DNA from: Eremomyces bilateralis CBS 781.70
Lineage: Eukaryota > Ascomycota > Dothideomycetes > Eremomycetales > Eremomycetaceae
Length of the DNA: 64,000 nt
Direction: 5' to 3'
Assembly: GCF_010015585.1 (NCBI RefSeq)
Contig: NW_022985078.1
Span: 248,001-312,000, forward strand
The position numbers were made by a program, and so were the translations under genes. Shown piece by piece: positions 11,395-22,908 of the stretch. The notes beneath the pieces were generated by a model. That model was given only the letters and a program-made list of their open reading frames with translations, was not told where the DNA came from and searched no databases. The stretch's first letter is position 1. Every line of letters begins with the position of its first letter.

Positions 11395-12911
11395 GTTCCA
11401 CTTGGTATGGAAAATTGCTTTGCTCTAGGCGAATAGAGAAGTGGGTATTCCTGATCACCTAGAGCGGAGTCTTGGATTCTGTGACACTGTTTCTCCGAGA
11501 TATCTCTTAGAACCTCACAGAAGCGAGGGAAGATTGAACTGGGCTAGGAGAGGTAGGAGACATTCGGCAATGAGGCCACAATAGTAGCGTCCTTGAATTG
11601 CATAGAAATTTAAATAAGAAATATACTGCAAATATGAGATTCAATGACTTGAATAGAAAGCGAAGGCTGAACAATGGTGAATGGTGTAAGTCCGCTCGAA
11701 CCTTTCCCCATTCGATGATGAACCTTTAGAACGGAACCCCATTCCAAATGCCGATAGATTCACCCAAGCTCTCTAGTTTCACAAACATCTGTTTTTCCTA
11801 CATTATTGCAATCGACTTCACCAACGGTTGCGTGTCCAGGCCGTCATGCGGCGTCGCAATGTGGCCCATGTGAAGAGTGAGGCAATTCAATACGACGACA
11901 CTGTCTCAAGAAGCGGATCAACGGATATCATCTCCCGGGACGGCCGCGAAGGCGTCCAATGTAAGGCACCCCCACGATGGTGGCACCGAGCCTTCTAGCG
12001 ACAGCTTTGCTTCCATTGTGCTTCGTACGACGCGTCGACCAACCATTGCGCATGGAAGAAGTGATGAGAAGGTGTCATCTTTCTTGTCACGAAGAGCCGG
12101 AAGGAGCTGTACCGATATGGTGGGACGATCCCGTCTGGATCGTTGATCAGCACTCAGCTGGGCTGAATAGCGAGTAGGAGATGCAGGTGGCGTTGTGATG
12201 AAGCGCGGAATGCCTTGAAATCGTCAACGACGATCCTCGGAAACGCACAAGCCACCGTCCACTTGAACCTCCATGGATCCGCGAGATTTTCCAACGCTTC
12301 CACGACTTTACTTTCATCAACTCCTATTTCCTTTCCCGATCTCAAACCACTATTGCTACGCGTAGTAAGTCTTATCGATTATCGAATATATAAGGACGTG
12401 CCAGCCGTTGTGGTCAATGTGTCCGTAAACCCTCCCAGCGTCTGGCATCAACCTGGCGTCAGGCACATGGCAGATGTCCCCCGTATCCCAAACGCAACGT
12501 TGGATCCAACAGAGGTTTGATATTAGATGATCTTCCTTGCTTCAGATATCGTCCTTATGTAACAAGCTATGAAACACAACCTTAACGTCTCGCCTTCCTT
12601 TCTGGCCCACGCGTCCATCCACCGGAGCCATCGAACATCTGAGCGCAAGCGGACTATCATCGAATCCCGATTCATTCTAACTTCCCCCTTGCTATGTCGT
12701 ATTTGATAGTTGGGTTCGAACACATTTGATGGAGTCCTGTTCCCTGGAGTATGAGCCACAGTTGACAAACGGAGCCCTACCCCCCCGACAAACGGAGCCC
12801 TACCCCCCCTTACCATCAACTGGAGGGAGATCAGGGATGGGCTGCCGTTTTGTCAACGGGGATTTGGTACTTCTATTCTTCTGTCAGAGCTCTTCCTCTT
12901 GCAGCCCATCG
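11395..12911. other. Intergenic, no gene seen; short tandem duplication
   Basis: About 1.5 kb without a supportable gene. Positions about 12763-12808 contain two adjacent copies of a unit of about 22 bp (GACAAACGGAGCCC followed by TACCCCCC). Several open frames of 60-100 codons exist, but none resembles a family. Confidence 0.5.
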
Positions 12912-13189
12912 TTATTGGCTCGACTTTTCGACGTTGTCAATTTCCCTTGATTCGTAAAGGCCCGTTGTGGCTGGCGATTGACTTGCCACTGAGGTACCAG
13001 CTGGGCTTGCTTCTCTCGATGCACCGGAGAACGCATAGTTCGAAGATTGATCGCTGCTAAGGATTTCCAGAGAACTCGCAGGACCCATGGCCTGTGTTTG
13101 TGGAGTGGTGGGCCGAGCTGCTAGATGCGAGCTGCGTTCATCTGCTTTCTGCGATTGAGTTGACTCGACGTTCACTACGCGGTGGTCAA

Positions 13190-15437
13190 TCACCTCTCAT
13201 TCTCGGATGATCGAACCCACTTATTTTGCCTCTGATCAGCTGCTCGTTTGGCTGGTATGGGGTCACGGAGCTGGGCGCTTTTAATCGTATTGGCAAAGTC
13301 CACTTCGATAGAGGGTTTCTCAAGATCTGTTGCAGTGAGTGACATTAATACCTTACATTTTAAAGAATTTCCAAGTATTGGAGCAACGTACCAGTTGGGA
13401 ATGAACCCCCACTTGTCTTAAACCTTCGCAAGGTCTTGTTGCAGCTTCTACATGTCTCCAATTTGTCCTGCTGTCTCTTTATCTTCTCTAGAGTCTCGGT
13501 TTCTCCAACAAGACGATTGCAATCTTCGGTGGACATGGTAGCCACCATTTCGGCAGAAAGGATATCCTCGAGACCTTCAAGCAAACAGTTCTCGATTCCG
13601 AGCACGATTATATTGTCAATAAAAATCTTGACTTTGATCTCGCATTAGACTTCCAAGCTGTCAATGATATCAGCAGCTCCATTCACCGTGGGGGAAGACT
13701 GCGACGTGGGTCTGTTAGATTTTAGTGCTGCTAGCTTGTTGAGATATTCCGGGGCGCAGGTCATGGGAATTCCGCTGATGTGCGGCTTCAAAAGCATTCT
13801 ACATATCCGATCCAACTCTTGCTTCCTTGCCTCCAATGCAGGTCCAATGATTTCTTCCATCACTAGACCCGCAACACGCTTGTCTGTCAAGTACACAAGA
13901 GCTTGGTCGAAGAATTGTTGCACATATAGCCACGCTTCATTCTGTTGAATGTTGACAATGTTCGGCCATTTCTGCACCTCAGCTTGGTAGAGATCCGTAA
14001 TCAGAGCGGCGTTTGGGAAGCCTGGCAGGTTAATCCCAGCATTGGCAGCCTCCAGAGTCTGAACGCGTGCTACTTCTTGAGCCCAAAGAGTCCAATTGGC
14101 AGGATGGCCTTCAGGTAGCACTTCGACGATTCGCATTCTCTTCCCTTGAGTCAACATGTGGTTCTCAAACGCTTGGTTCTGGTGAAAAATCTGGGCACGA
14201 ATCCGTCGCTTATCTCGATTTTGGCCTTCACCACCTTTGAAGAATCCATGCGTATAGACCCCATTCTTGGCAGACTGTATTAAGGCTTGGGGTCACTTGC
14301 TTTTCAAAACAGATACCGGCTCTGTTGTTCATTGGAAACACGCAGCTCACCAAGTTCTCGAAGCTCTTCGCACGTTACGCTGCCCCGGTCGATTTGGGTC
14401 ATGAGCTCTGGCAATGCTGCGCTAACGGCATCGCGGATAGCCTTACTCAATCGCGTCCTCAATGACTTGACACCCTTGGGGTTCTCATCCAGATCCACCC
14501 ATCGATCTTGGCTGAAGAAGTCGGTCTCGCTTTCATCTCGTTGTTCAATTGACTAGTCTTTCTTGGTTGAAGGGCGGTTCTTGAGGACGTGCCAGCCGTA
14601 TCTACTTGATTGTTAGATACCAAGCCTCGAAAGCTTTGATTATACTCCGCCGTCAAACATACCCGAAAATGCAGAGAGGATCTTCATTCGCGAGGATCTT
14701 GAAAACTCTGTCCTCCATCTCAGGCCCAGGGTTCAAGTCTGGCTTTGTAACGACGCCGAGGGTTCTGGAACCTTTCGGATCATATTCCTTAATCACGTCG
14801 AGGATCAAATTCAACTCCGGGTCTAAGTTGCCGTGGATTACTGCCATGATAATGGCGCGCTCATTCTTGAGGTATATGTCAAGAAGCTGCAATAGGATAT
14901 CCTTGAATGTCGGGTCTCTCCTCTTGTCACCATGTGCATAGATGATACCCGGCAAGTCGATCAGCGTTAAATGTGGCTGATTGGGTCCGCGTACTTCGAT
15001 GCGTAGGACGTCATCGTAGTAAGCCCTGGATGTCCCGTTAGAGGCAGTTTTGAGCGCATTCTGCGCTTCCTCAATGATACCCGAAATCGCATCTAGGCCC
15101 GTAGCCGCTTTGAACTTTTCGAAAAGTGGCTCAACGAGCTTCGGCACATTGCTCTCTGAACCAGGAACGATGGAAACTTTGGTAGTTGAAGATGAGTCTC
15201 TACGGAGGACCAGCTCCGTTGCCCAGCGTGTGCCTGTGCCTTCTGCAGCTGGAAACCGAAAGCCAGATATTGCTTCAGGAACGGAACTCTTTCCAGCAGA
15301 TTAGTCGCCGCACACAACCAGCCGGGGAAATGCAAAATACTTGTCAAGACGGTGAGGGGAATGAAACACACTGGGAGCGAGCCAACTCGGCTGGGAACTG
15401 GAATGCCGATTAGCTCAGAGACCATACTGAGCAGCAT
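13190..15437 (-). pseudogene. Decayed dynamin-like GTPase gene
   Basis: Clear dynamin/Mx-like GTPase sequence spread over broken frames. The P-loop region reads VVCGD, a stop (TAA at 15301-15303), then SAGKSSVPEAISG. The usual family sequence is GDQSAGKSS, so a Gln codon has probably become TAA. Further on come TRWATELVL, the G3 motif LIDLPGI, the G4 motif TKPD, a plausible intron near 14597-14670, YGWHVLKN, another in-frame stop (TAG at 14553-14555), the middle/stalk region, a frame change plus TGA near 14280-14310, LLKPHISGIPMTC, a TAA at about 13645-13647, and a GED-like segment (NCLLEGLEDILS). With at least four disabling changes it is a pseudogene. An intact relative lies 3 kb to the right on the same strand, with a transposon between them. 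A Ser/Thr-rich open frame at 12912-13193 may be its former tail. Confidence 0.85.
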
Positions 15438-15545
15438 ACGGGACTCTAAGCTTTCAATGCTTGTTAATGCACATTTATATTCATTTCTGGGAGACTTTGG
15501 ACGATGTGTGGGACTTTGAAAGGGAAGCAGTTGAGATAGAGAAAC

Positions 15546-15586
15546 GATGGTGGTGATGGTGGTGATGGTGGTGATGTTGGTGATGT
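15546..15586. repeat. GATGGTGGT microsatellite
   Basis: Roughly four and a half copies of a 9-bp GGT/GAT unit lie directly left of the Tc1/mariner element, in the former 5' region of the dynamin pseudogene. Confidence 0.7.
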
Positions 15587-15610
15587 GCTTGACGGCGCTA
15601 AACTCCGTAT

Positions 15611-17080
15611 TCAGGGGCTCCAGCGGAGGACAAAAATAGCGGGACTCATTTCAGGCCTTGGCAGACCACCACCAAAATCTCTATTCACCTTCCATTTAGA
15701 TAATCAATTAATATGGCTCCCCAAACCCGTGCAGCAGCTCTATTAGCTGAAGATCGTAGAAAAAGGCCTCGAGAACATATTACAACACCTACAAAAGCGA
15801 AAATTAAGGGTGCTATTGAGTATATTAACGATACAAGACGTATCGATGGTTTTAATCGGACTTACACTCACGCCGATATCTTCCGCCGTTATGGTGTATC
15901 CAAAACCAGAGGATATGAGTACGCCAAAGCGGAAACAGAGCGGAGGGAACGGAATATCCCTAATCGACGCGAAACAAGAGGTCGACCGCCTAAAATCACC
16001 GACGAAGATATCCAACGGATGACCGATATCCTCGAGAGCGCTGACTGCGCCGAAGAACGAGCTATTGATTGGGATACACTCGCGCTTGAGACCGGACTCG
16101 ATGTTTCTAGCCGAACAATTCGTCGAGCTATGGAAAAGCATGGATACTTCAAATGCGTCGCGTGTCGGAAGCCGTACTGCAACAAACAGCTGGCCGAGAT
16201 GCGATTGAACCGCGCGAAGCTTTGGCTCGATAAGTATCCGACTCCGGATCACTGGAAATATATCAGATTTAGCGACGAAGTCCATTTCGGGATGGGGCCT
16301 CAAGGGAAGCTCGTTATTATCCGGAAACGCGGCGAACGGTACTGTCCCAAGTGTATCCAACGCGTGGAGGAATGGGACGACGCAGAGAAGCTCAAAGTCC
16401 ACGCATGGGCCGCGGTGGGCTACGACTTCAAGTCCCCCTTACCTTTTACGTGATACCGACGAATAAAAACGGGAAGATGACGCAGGACGTCTATCTCAAG
16501 GAGATACTCCAGACGGAAGTTCAGGAATGGGTCGACCGTGGAGATTTCTTCGTTTTAGAGGAGGATCAAGACTCAGGCCACGCACCGCCGCGGTCAAGGA
16601 AAAAAGGCAATGCCGTACAACAATGGAAAGAGCAAAATGGCGTACATTCGTACTTTAATTGCGCAGGATCGCCGGATCTTGCGATCATCGAGGACTGTTG
16701 GCAACCGACGAAGCAATACGTACGGAAATATCGCCATTTCAATCCCGAAGAGACTCGTGAATTAGCGATCGAGGCCTGGGGAGAGCTTAAACAGGAATGG
16801 ATTAATAAACGGGTACTTTCTATGCCTGATCGACTTCGAAAGGTGATCGAGGCTGGTGGTCAACTGATTGGTTATGGGGGCGGATTGGCGGGCTAACCGC
16901 CGCATTTTTTACCTATAGACTGTTTGTATAAGACTTAATAACGTCACCTTCCATTTTGACGTGGATTGACTGCGTTATTGTGAATATATCTGTTTTTATA
17001 TAGAAATCTGTACGGGGTGGTGGCGCCAAGCCCAATGTGAGTCCCGCTATTTTTGTCCTCCGCGGGGGAGGGGGTGTTTC
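15611..17080 (+). mobile_element. Tc1/mariner-type DNA transposon with inverted ends
   Basis: About 1.45 kb. The ends carry inverted repeats. The left copy (about 15615-15673) and right copy (about 17016-17075) share a 26-bp core, beginning GCGGAGGACAAAAATAGC at 15623, then more weakly TTGGC and CCACCACC. The outer edges are diverged, so the exact limits and a TA target duplication could not be fixed. The single gene inside is the transposase described separately. The element separates the dynamin pseudogene from its intact relative. Confidence 0.85.
15713..16896 (+). pseudogene. Tc1/mariner-type transposase, one frameshift
   Basis: The ATG at 15713 opens a basic N-terminus, then helix-turn-helix segments (HADIFRRYGVSKTRGYEYAK; ETRGRPPKITDEDI), then a DDE domain with FSDEVHFGMG (first Asp), EEDQDSGHA (second Asp) and DLAIIEDCWQPTK (acidic third residue). 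By my count about 41 residues separate the second Asp from the Glu, longer than the 34 of classical Tc1. The first frame ends at 16453 and the second runs to 16896. They meet at a run of five C (16434-16438), where one missing C explains the shift. No other break was seen, so decay is recent or the shift is a sequencing error. Confidence 0.85.
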
Positions 17081-17675
17081 AAGGGCAATCCATGCCTTTG
17101 TCCTGCGACCTTCCAACGTTAGGAATGTTTGTAGATATTACCTATTTCTAAACAAAGTACCTCAAAGTCGACATCTAGTCGAAGCGCCAAATCGAGCAAA
17201 GGAGAGTCCGCCAAATACCTGGAGCCGGCTAACGTTGAAACGGCCTGTTTAGAACGCGGTGGCTTCTACGGTTCTACCATGCTCCTGAGGCACATTGTCC
17301 CGACGACTACTTCTAGCGTCAATTATTTAGGGTAACCGATGGAATACTCCAGAGTTCGGGGCCATCAGCTTCGCGAGAGAGACGGGGCGTGAATGGCTTG
17401 TAAGTGGGACTTTTGATTAAAGACAGCAATAATCTCAATATAATACATGCGCAGCACACTCCCTTATCCCGGAGTCAATTGTAGAAATATTCCCATCAGT
17501 GGTGTTGTACTATCCGAACCTCCGCAGTTGTCCCCTTTGCAACTAGGAGTAGCTGCTCCATGGGAGAATATTCCCTGGCACTGGTTCGCACAGCAGACCA
17601 GCCAAATGTGTTCGAAGGGAGGGAAATTGTTGGTCTCCCGAATGCTAATGCAATTGCGTAGTCTCCGAACTTCCC
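17081..17675. other. 3' flank of intact dynamin-like gene
   Basis: No gene seen between the transposon's right end and the stop of the dynamin-like gene. Confidence 0.5.
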
Positions 17676-20658
17676 CTATGAGACGGGCCCTTTTCCGAAT
17701 CCGCCAAACGGGTGACTACCGCTCGTCTCAAAGCCTGACTGTGAAGGTTTAGTGCCTGTAGTAGGGACAGGGGGCGTCCCTAGACCTCCGAAATTTTTGC
17801 TCTGGCCAAATAGTGACGTAGTTCGTGGTTCTGGGGGTGTAGTGCTTGCGCCATTGCGGGCCGTCGATCCATGTGGCAAATGGGCGAATAAGCTTGGGAT
17901 ACTCCGTCCGGGCGTTAACGGGCCAGCAGAGGCGCTCGTGCTGCCAACGGCGCCTGCCGCACCGCCAGTTGGCTGGGCCGAGTTTCTTCTTGAATAGTCA
18001 GCCAATTTCAACTCTTCGAAGGAATAGTCTTCGTGTGGAAAGATGGATGTTATGCTGTCAAAAATCTCGGTCCGACCCCTAGAATCCTTTTCGCTCAGGA
18101 AGCCGGGATGAGATACCACTTTGTTATTTAGAGTCTGGCTTGAAGGAGAAACAGACTGGCTAGGAGAGGTGTTAAACGGGGTCTAGTACTCCCGTATGAG
18201 TATGACTACCTACTTGGGTGGTGCGATTTTGGGAAAAGCGAAGGCTTGGTTGCCGGAAGTGGAAGGTTCGCCTATGATCCTTAGGGTACTTAATGGCGAC
18301 ACAGCGGACACTAAAGGAGTAGTGGCAGCCGGGCTGATATTATTTGCAGGTACATTCGGGCCTCCGCCGGGAGACTGTCCTGTATTTCTAGGACCTTGTT
18401 CAGGATAGCGGTTAGTGGTATTTCTCGTTCGCTCAGAACGTTTGACTAACCAGCTAGTCCCCCATGCTGCCCACCAACCCTATTACCAGCAGTGTTTGTC
18501 TGTTGGATGCTAGAAGAATCGGGTGGATATAGGCCTGTCATAGATCAATAACATGGTCGAATCAACGGCTGCGGAAATAAAACCTACCTTGGTCCTTCAG
18601 TTTTTCTGCAGATATCATCCTTTTCAACAAGGCTTGAGCAGCTTTCAAGGCTACTAAGGAATTGCTTGCTGAACGTCGAGCCTCTCCAATATCTTCGTCT
18701 TCCCCGGCAAGTCTCCCTAGCGTGTCATTATCCATGGCAGCCACAGTCGCAAGAGGAAGGGTATCTTCCAACTGGTGTAAGAGGCAGCTCTCGATGGCGA
18801 GAACGGCTACATTGTCAACCAGTATTCTCAATTTGATTTTATGGTATGTTGCCAGGCCGCTCAAAATAAAGTTCGCATAATGTTTCTCAGGGGCTTCCTC
18901 AGGTGAACCTCTGGCATCTCCGCCACCCAGCTCATCAGCGAGTACCCGACACTGTTTTTCATAGTCTGGGTCATATGTGATCGGGTGGCCTGCTTCATGA
19001 GGCTTCAACAACAACGAGCACATCTCTTGAAGTTCATGGTGGCGGGTCTCCAGCACATCGGATAGAATCTCTTGCATGATGAGATGTGCTGTTCGCTCAT
19101 CTGTAGCCGCTTGCAATGCCGCATAGAGGAATCCCTTGACATAGTTGAAAGTTGCCTCTGCATGCTTCAGTGTGACGTCTCGCCAATTCCCTTTGACCTC
19201 TTCACGAAAAAGGATCCCTAGGAGTTCGGAGTTTTGGAATCCTGGCAAGCTTTGTCCACGATATTTGGATGCTGTTTGTGAGACTGCATCCAGCGCTTCT
19301 GCTGTCCGACCGTTCTTGAACAGTGCTAGGACAGTACCCCTTTCGGGTTTTTGTACCGCCATTTCGTTGCTGTATTGTCCATTTCGGTCGTGGATATTCG
19401 CGCGCAATGTTGTCTTAATTCCCTGCCGTTGAGTGCTGAAAAATGGATCGCTGAAGTCGCCCTTTTTCCCACAGATGATGAGCTCTCGGAATTTCGTCAC
19501 AGTGTCCACCAGATACTTCCTCTGCTGCTCAGGCGTGGCTCTTTCTGGTCCAAATTTTCGAATCTGGAGCGAAATGTCGTTGATCCGTGTTTCAACGCCC
19601 TTGGTGAGTTGAGGCAACACATTTCCAATGCGCTTGAAGAGAATGGCACTGAGACGACAGCGAAGGGAACGTACACCCCAAAGGTTCGGATCCGCTCCAC
19701 TCCAAATGCCTTTGCGGAAGAACTCACGTTCACAAGCGTCGCGTTCGACGTCGGTAGTATTTAGCGTGGACTGGTCGCGATTCTTCAGTACGACCCAACC
19801 ATACTCAAATCCTCCATACTTGGAGTGCCGGTTCTTTGCAAGCTCGACAGCCACAGATTCTAGATCCGACCCGGGTTCGACACGGTCGGGCTTTGTGAGA
19901 ATGGCAAAGGTCCTCTTTCGTTCCTTGTCATATTGGTTGACAAAGTCCAATACCCTTTGGTTGGATGTATATTGATGAGTTTCAAGAACAGGCAATATAA
20001 TTGCGCTTTCGTTGCCGAGATATTTGGTGGCTATCCTTTTTGCTGCGTTCACGTCTTCGCTATCGCCTTCATGAGTGATACCAGGAAGATCGACCAGTGT
20101 GAGATGAGGTAGGTTGGGACCACAGACTTCGATTCGAAGGGTGTCCTCTATAATGAAGCCGTGATCGCTGTCTCGATGGGCCAGGTGGAGCACGGCTTGT
20201 TCTTCTGCTAGCAATTTTGCGAGATGGTCCATATCCGTACAAGTGGTCGCACGTTTTGTGAAAGCTTTCAAGGCGCCGGATGTTGCACATTCCGGATCTG
20301 CTTGGATCACAGAGACATGGACGACATGGCTTTCGGCCCTCTTTAGGATGAGCTCTGTGGCCCATCTTGTACAGCCTGTCTCCCTAATTGGGAAACGAAA
20401 GCGGGAGATGGCTTCCAAAACAGAACTCTTGCCAGCAGACTGAGCTCCGCAAATGATGAGCTGTGGCATAGGGACATGATTGCATATTCCTTGCTGGCGG
20501 ACTTCGTGGATCAGGTTAAGCAGTTGTTGCTGATCCCTTTGAAGCTCTAACATAGCATTATGGTCCATTTGAGTGTCTAGACCTGATAGGTCCACGGTCT
20601 CGATGCACTCTCTATGTGCCACCTCAGCCACCATGATGAGTTGACGTGTCATTGGCAT
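17676..20658 (-). CDS. Dynamin-like GTPase with GLEBS-like and FG nucleoporin-type tail
   Basis: Four exons: 18588-20658, 18451-18534, 18214-18394 and 17676-18159, giving 939 residues. The exon-3 acceptor could be 15 nt further in. Residues 71-78 are the P-loop (AQSAGKSS), with DLPG near 190 and TKPD near 255, followed by the stalk (LLKPHEAGHPITYDPDYE) and a GED near 620-690. The frame can be extended upstream only without an ATG, so I start at 20658. After the GED comes a Ser/Pro/Gly-rich linker. Residues about 812-834 then read FDSITSIFPHEDYSFEEL and KLADY, closely matching the Nup98/Nup116 GLEBS motif (ITAMKEYESKSLEELRLEDY) that binds Rae1/Gle2. The last 100 residues contain SLFGQ, NFGGLG and HPFGGFG, as in FG nucleoporins. 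Family knowledge gives membrane remodelling by GTP-driven assembly. Nuclear pore targeting is inference. The intact frame contrasts with the pseudogene at 13-15 kb. Confidence 0.85.
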
Positions 20659-21170
20659 AACAGGGGATAAAAGACAAGTCAGGAGGACAAAGCGAAAGAC
20701 CAAAGCGATAGTAGAGGCAAAGATGGTCCCTCCCACAATTCGTGTAAGGAAAGGCACGAAAGATTCTCTAAATCCGTTGAAGCAAAGAAGGTTTGTGTTT
20801 ATAGACGGACATCTTTCGAGATGCTGAGGTTTGAACAGTTGAAGTGAATCAACAACACCTCAGCAGCGTATACTCCGTACGGAGTAGTACCCACATTATT
20901 AATTACTGGAGTTATCAACATGAGTCATGCATCGGTCAGGGACTCCATTACAAAAGCCCGAACTGACTCAAGCACGAATTTTCTTAAACATTTGTCCGAC
21001 GTATCTCAACTTCAGTCTTCATTCGCCATCTACACAACTCTCAGTCCATACCACGGCTCATAGGACGACTAGACACCTATCCCAAGATACTGTTCATTAC
21101 ATATCCGGCGCGGTTTGCGCATCCCAGGACACTCGCAGCCACCAAATATCTCCGACCTCTCCACGCCACC
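20659..21170. promoter_or_regulatory. Divergent promoter with TACTCCGTACGGAGTA palindrome
   Basis: Shared upstream region of the dynamin-like gene (minus) and Dus1 (plus). It contains a perfect 16-bp palindrome at 20871-20886. Its half-site TACTCCGTA recurs elsewhere in the window. Confidence 0.5.
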
Positions 21171-22908
21171 ATGCACAGCAACCTCTCCCCCGAGCCGTCA
21201 GTGGTTACCATACAGGCGAACGGCGAGCCGCCGCTCAAGAAGCCTAAACTCCATGGACGAGCATTCTACGAAAACTTAGGCAGCCCGAAACTGATTCTGG
21301 CACCTATGGTGGACCAATCCGAGTTTGTACGTCTGATATCCCAAACAGATCGTCTTCCTGTTACTTATATATCACTAGGCATGGCGCATGCTCTCCCGCT
21401 CGTTCTTCCCTCCCGAACTACGCAGCAGCCTCCTCGCGTACTCGCCGATGCTCCATTCCCGGCTCTTCGTGAAGGAAAGCAACTACCGAGCGTCGAGCTT
21501 CCAGCCGCTGAAGACCGCGATCCCCGAGCCGTCGGAAGGCAATTCGCCGCCGAACCCGGACGAATGGCACCTGGATGGCAACCCGAAGTTTGATCGGCCG
21601 CTGTTCGTCCAGTTCTGCTCGAACGAGCCGGACGATTTCCTCGGCGCCGCGCGGTATATTCAGCGGTACTGCGATGCAGTGGACCTGAACTTGGGGTGTC
21701 CGCAAGGGATCGCGAAGCGGGGGAACTACGGCGCGTTCTTGCAGGAGGACTGGGAGAAGATCCACGCGCTGATCAGCGCGCTGCATAAGGATCTGGATAT
21801 ACCCGTGACGGCGAAGTTCCGGGCGCAAGAAACCAAAGAGAAGACGCTGGAGTATGCGAAGATGATCTTGAGCGCGGGAGCAAGCATTATCACCGTCCAT
21901 GGGAGGCAGAGAGAGCAGAAAGGACACAATACTGGACTAGCGGATTGGTCGATCATCAAGTACCTGCGCGACAACCTCCCACCGGAGACCGTGATCTTCG
22001 CGAACGGCAATATCCTCCAATACCAGGACATCGCTCGATGCTTGGAGGCGACCGGTGCCGACGGCGTCATGAGTGCCGAAGGAAATCTATCGGACCCTTC
22101 CATCTTCGCACCCCCTCCAGTGGGCGACGATAATCCCGAGTACTGGCGCGGCGTCGACGGCGAAGGCGGCTGGCGCGTCGACGCCGTATTCCGTCGCTAT
22201 ATGGACATCATCCACCACTCTGTCCTCGGGGTCGCCCCTCCCCCCCGCGCCCCGCTCTTCGATCCCCGCGCTCCCTCCTCCCCCCAATCCACCCCGTCGA
22301 CCGCCTCCCCCGGCGCGGAAACGGAACCCTCCGAACCTCCCCTAAAAAAACAGCGCCGCACCGACCCACCCGCGAAACCCAAAAAGCAAAAACGCTGCCA
22401 CGAGCCGAACTTGGTCGCCATGCGCTCCCACCTCTTCAGCCTCCTCCGCGCACTCGTCTCCGAACACCACGACATCCGCAACGCCCTCGCCCGCACCCAA
22501 ACCGCCGACGTCGACAGCTACGAGCGCGCCCTGCAAATGGTCGAGAAGGCCGTCCGCCAGGGCCTCGTCGACTATGAGGCCTCCCACGCGGCCGCGCGCA
22601 CCAACGGTGCCCAACCACCCCCGGCGAACGCCGACGCGCCTATCGACGACTCCACTGAGAGCTCCCGCGGCGCGATCGAGCGGTGCGACCGGCCGTGGTG
22701 GATCTGCCAGCCGTATATTCGGCCGCTGCCGCATGAGGCGGTGGAGAAAGGGTCGTTGACGTTAAGTAAGAAGGAGAAGAAGCGGCTGGCGGAGCAGGGG
22801 CAAGTGGTTGCGAATGGCGCGGAGAACGGTGCATGCGACGTGCAGGCGCCGACGGAAAAAATCGCGGTGGACGAGGTTGTCCAGCCGGCGGTGGCGGCGA
22901 CTGGGTGA
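21171..22908 (+). CDS. dus1: tRNA-dihydrouridine(16/17) synthase Dus1
   Basis: Two exons, 21171-21326 and 21379-22908 (52-nt intron), 561 residues. The flavoenzyme reduces uridines 16/17 in the D-loop of cytoplasmic tRNAs using NADPH. Visible motifs are the N-terminal FMN-site signature LILAPMVDQSEFAWR (formed across the splice junction), VQFCSNEPDDFL, DLNLGCPQGIAKRGNYGAFL with the catalytic Cys, VTAKFR, ITVHGR and FANGNI followed later by GVMSAEG. The C-terminal half carries a low-complexity insert (about 340-390, Pro/Ser-rich, then a basic QRRTDPPAKPKKQKR stretch that may act as a nuclear signal). It ends in a Lys-rich helix and a disordered tail. Longer than bacterial Dus (about 330) but typical of fungal Dus1. 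Confidence 0.95.

Noticed and set aside
11877-12520. Short genes between the RGS gene and the dynamin pseudogene
   Set aside because: Overlapping open frames of 60-100 codons without family resemblance, splice logic or the composition of the real genes.
20659-20757. N-terminal membrane anchor of the dynamin-like protein
   Set aside because: The hydrophobic stretch needs a GTG start; the first ATG (20658) lies downstream of it.
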